From NCBI GenBank assembly GCA_018400395.1, contig JAGYMN010000057.1:1-7631 (forward strand): 7,631 nt of DNA, in the 5' to 3' direction. Positions 5,686-7,631 of this stretch are shown here, piece after piece. The notes under the pieces are model-generated. The model did not search any database and was not told the origin of the DNA. It was given only the letters and a program-made list of their open reading frames with translations. Source of the stretch: Actinomycetota bacterium. GTDB taxonomy: Bacteria > Actinomycetota > Humimicrobiia > Humimicrobiales > Humimicrobiaceae. A program made the translations under genes and the position numbers. The first letter of the stretch is position 1; every line of letters begins with the position of its first letter.

Positions 5686-7631
5686 CTAAAAACCTCTTTT
5701 CTGTATATCAATATTGTCCGTTTTTATATTCCGGGTGTTTACTGTTTTTTGGCCATAGTTAAACCGGTATTTCAGATTTAACATTACAGCCAGTCCGTGA
5801 ATTTGAATTTTGCCTTCATAATTACCTGAAAAATTATTGTTCTCCAGACTGCTGCCACTGTAAATGAACGAACTGCGAAAAGGAAGTGCAAACTTAATAC
5901 CTGTTTTAAGCTTTTTGCTGAATTCCTTATTGATGGTCACAAAATACAATGCATCACTGAAATACTTTTTTTGAATCTCGTATACAGGACTATTGTACTG
6001 AAAATCAAGTCCCGCCGAAAACCCGTAATTAAGAGACAGAATAGCCGACAATCCTGATTCAAATCCAACCTTATTTTTATCTTTTATGTTATACGCTGCG
6101 GCTAATTCATTTCCCCTGGTACTTATACTGAATAATCGCAGATATGAATTAAGAGAAATATTTTCACCTAACTTTAACGATGATGAATACTTTATTCCAT
6201 AGGTAAAGATGTTACCCATGTTATAAAATTTTGATTCAAAAAGATTATCACTGTTTATATATGTGATTTGATTTATTGCATCCTGAACACCTTTACAAAA
6301 TATCCCTGCAGATAAATAACTCTTACCAATAGTCCGGGAATAATCAATATTAAAATCATTTATTAATTCTTTATTCAGATCAGGATTCCCCCCTGTTAAG
6401 CTCATCGGACCATTCATTGACATATAAGGATTTAAGCGTGATATACCGGGCCTGGACAATGATCTCCTGTAAGAAAATGAGAGATCCTGTTTTTCATTTA
6501 ATTTATAAGCAATTTCGGCACCTGGCAGAAATGAAAACTCAAACGGATTCATATCAGTTTCTCGGGCTGATTTTGAATATTCCAGACGAAGCCCTGCTTT
6601 GATTTCAAATTCCCGGAAATCAATCCTGAATGAACCATATGCGGCAAACATGTTTTCTTTATAGGAAAACCTGTCAGACAGCCTGTCGCTCAGTAGTCTG
6701 AACTCTGATTTGAAACCGGTCTGAAATAAAATATCTACTGAAACAGGATTTGAATAATCTGCCTTTATAATTCCGGAATACTGCGCCGGTCTGATTTCAT
6801 TAAGCTGATCAAACAACAGACCATCCCTGTCAATTCCTGTATAACTCGTTCGATTTACTCCCCTGTAATCCATAAAACTGGCATCGATTACTATTTTATG
6901 TTCATGCTCACCGAAGTTATGCTTATAGTATAAGGAATAAAATGCAGTATGATTTTTGTCTGTTTCTTCTTTTAAAGCTGACCATTCACTCTCCTCCGCT
7001 TCAGCATTTCTGGTAATCACTTCATAATCTCCGTCAAACTCAGTGGAGAAGGGCTGGTAATAGAAAAAGATGCCCAGCCTGTCTTTCTCCCCTGCCAATA
7101 AATCCATTCCCAGCTGAAAACGATGAGACCAGCTTTTCTGCCTTACATACTGATTGGAAAAAATCTCTTCATCCCTTATATCAACAAATATTTCACGATG
7201 AATACTCTCATTAATATCGAAGTAGCTCAAGCCGCTGCTATAAGAAGAATATATATTTAATCCTTTATGGTTATAGTTAAGGCTTGCCGAAGGGCTTACA
7301 TAAATATTTGATTCAGAGCCTGGAATTTCTGCAAAAACGTGACCGCTAAATCCGCTGTTCCTGTCTTTTTTTAATATTATATTGATCACGCCCCTGCTAT
7401 CCGCATCGTAAGCTGCACCGGGATTTGCCAGAAGTTCAACCTTGTCTATCTGCCTGCTGTCAAGCTGGTCTAAAAAATCCTTATCCCTCTCATGCCCGTT
7501 TACCATAAGAGTTATAGCCTTATTCCCTTCAAAAGATATATTCTGCATAAGGTCAACCTGCACACCGGGCAGATGTTTAATGATATCCATGCCAGTATCT
7601 GATGATTCCAGTAACTTATTATTCACAAAAT
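5686..7631 (-). CDS. Outer-membrane beta-barrel protein with TonB-type plug (OMP_b-brl_3 family), N-terminus beyond the right edge
   Basis: The open frame runs into the window edge, so the first visible GTG (7626) is not the start; the missing part should hold the signal peptide and probably a carboxypeptidase-like regulatory domain. Counting from that GTG, residues 1-88 are the end of a TonB-receptor plug: LLESSDTGMDIIKHLPGVQV (5-24), ITLMVNGHE (38-46), then IDKVELLANPGAAYDADSRG (60-79) and VINIILKK. The remaining 550 or so residues are barrel, with the family-typical block SLSRPGISRLNPYMS and GGNPDLNKELINDF around residues 390-425. The barrel ends near LNLKYRF, followed by a short polar tail ending in GF. 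Such proteins are TonB-dependent-receptor-like and sit in the outer membrane. No SusD-like partner is visible on this side, so the ligand is open. No frameshift or break is seen. Confidence 0.9.
   Translation of the reverse strand, partial: FVNNKLLESSDTGMDIIKHLPGVQVDLMQNISFEGNKAITLMVNGHERDKDFLDQLDSRQIDKVELLANPGAAYDADSRGVINIILKKDRNSGFSGHVFAEIPGSESNIYVSPSASLNYNHKGLNIYSSYSSGLSYFDINESIHREIFVDIRDEEIFSNQYVRQKSWSHRFQLGMDLLAGEKDRLGIFFYYQPFSTEFDGDYEVITRNAEAEESEWSALKEETDKNHTAFYSLYYKHNFGEHEHKIVIDASFMDYRGVNRTSYTGIDRDGLLFDQLNEIRPAQYSGIIKADYSNPVSVDILFQTGFKSEFRLLSDRLSDRFSYKENMFAAYGSFRIDFREFEIKAGLRLEYSKSARETDMNPFEFSFLPGAEIAYKLNEKQDLSFSYRRSLSRPGISRLNPYMSMNGPMSLTGGNPDLNKELINDFNIDYSRTIGKSYLSAGIFCKGVQDAINQITYINSDNLFESKFYNMGNIFTYGIKYSSSLKLGENISLNSYLRLFSISTRGNELAAAYNIKDKNKVGFESGLSAILSLNYGFSAGLDFQYNSPVYEIQKKYFSDALYFVTINKEFSKKLKTGIKFALPFRSSFIYSGSSLENNNFSGNYEGKIQIHGLAVMLNLKYRFNYGQKTVNTRNIKTDNIDIQKRGF

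Noticed and set aside
6417..6602. Plus-strand frame of 61 codons
   Set aside because: It is antisense to the conserved barrel block of the outer-membrane protein gene.
5686..7626. A complete barrel protein starting at GTG 7626
   Set aside because: The frame stays open to the window edge and the visible N-terminus is mid-plug, without a signal peptide, so the gene is cut by the window and not naturally truncated.

Overview
The window looks like chromosomal DNA of a member of the Bacteroidota, probably class Bacteroidia. It is AT-rich, has a Bacteroidota-type promoter (TTTG then TAnnTTTG) and few strong Shine-Dalgarno sites. It carries families typical of that phylum: a GSCFA-domain protein, a DUF3078 outer-membrane protein, an OMP_b-brl_3-type barrel with a TonB-style plug, and two ECF sigma factors of Bacteroidota type. 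I see no rRNA, tRNA, CRISPR array, insertion sequence or phage gene.

Layout. Positions 1-1183 (minus strand) hold a two-gene unit: a TTG-initiated alpha/beta hydrolase of the monoacylglycerol lipase/lysophospholipase type, then 4 bp later the N-terminal third of a GSCFA-domain protein that runs off the left edge. A 330-bp non-coding divergent region (1184-1513) holds several small symmetric elements and the likely promoter of a plus-strand ECF sigma gene (1514-2017), which ends in a strong intrinsic terminator. Facing it is a compact minus-strand operon (4195-2107) with three genes: a second ECF sigma factor, a small single-pass membrane protein with a coiled-coil tail that is the obvious anti-sigma candidate, and a predicted lipoprotein with a C-terminal transmembrane helix. 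Divergent from that operon are a YjbQ/UPF0047 gene (4293-4697) and a DUF3078 barrel gene (4750-5631). A large outer-membrane beta-barrel gene (minus, from 5686) runs off the right edge.

How they may work together. The most interesting unit is the sigma / membrane protein / lipoprotein operon. It has the layout of a cell-surface or envelope signalling cassette, but the middle protein has no FecR-like or zinc-finger anti-sigma signature that I can see, and the third protein appears anchored at both ends. The start of the sigma gene is flanked by a perfect 13-bp inverted repeat, one arm of which runs into a TTG start codon, suggesting autoregulation. The rest is envelope- and lipid-related housekeeping or accessory content. 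All functions are read from motifs by eye; no database search was run.
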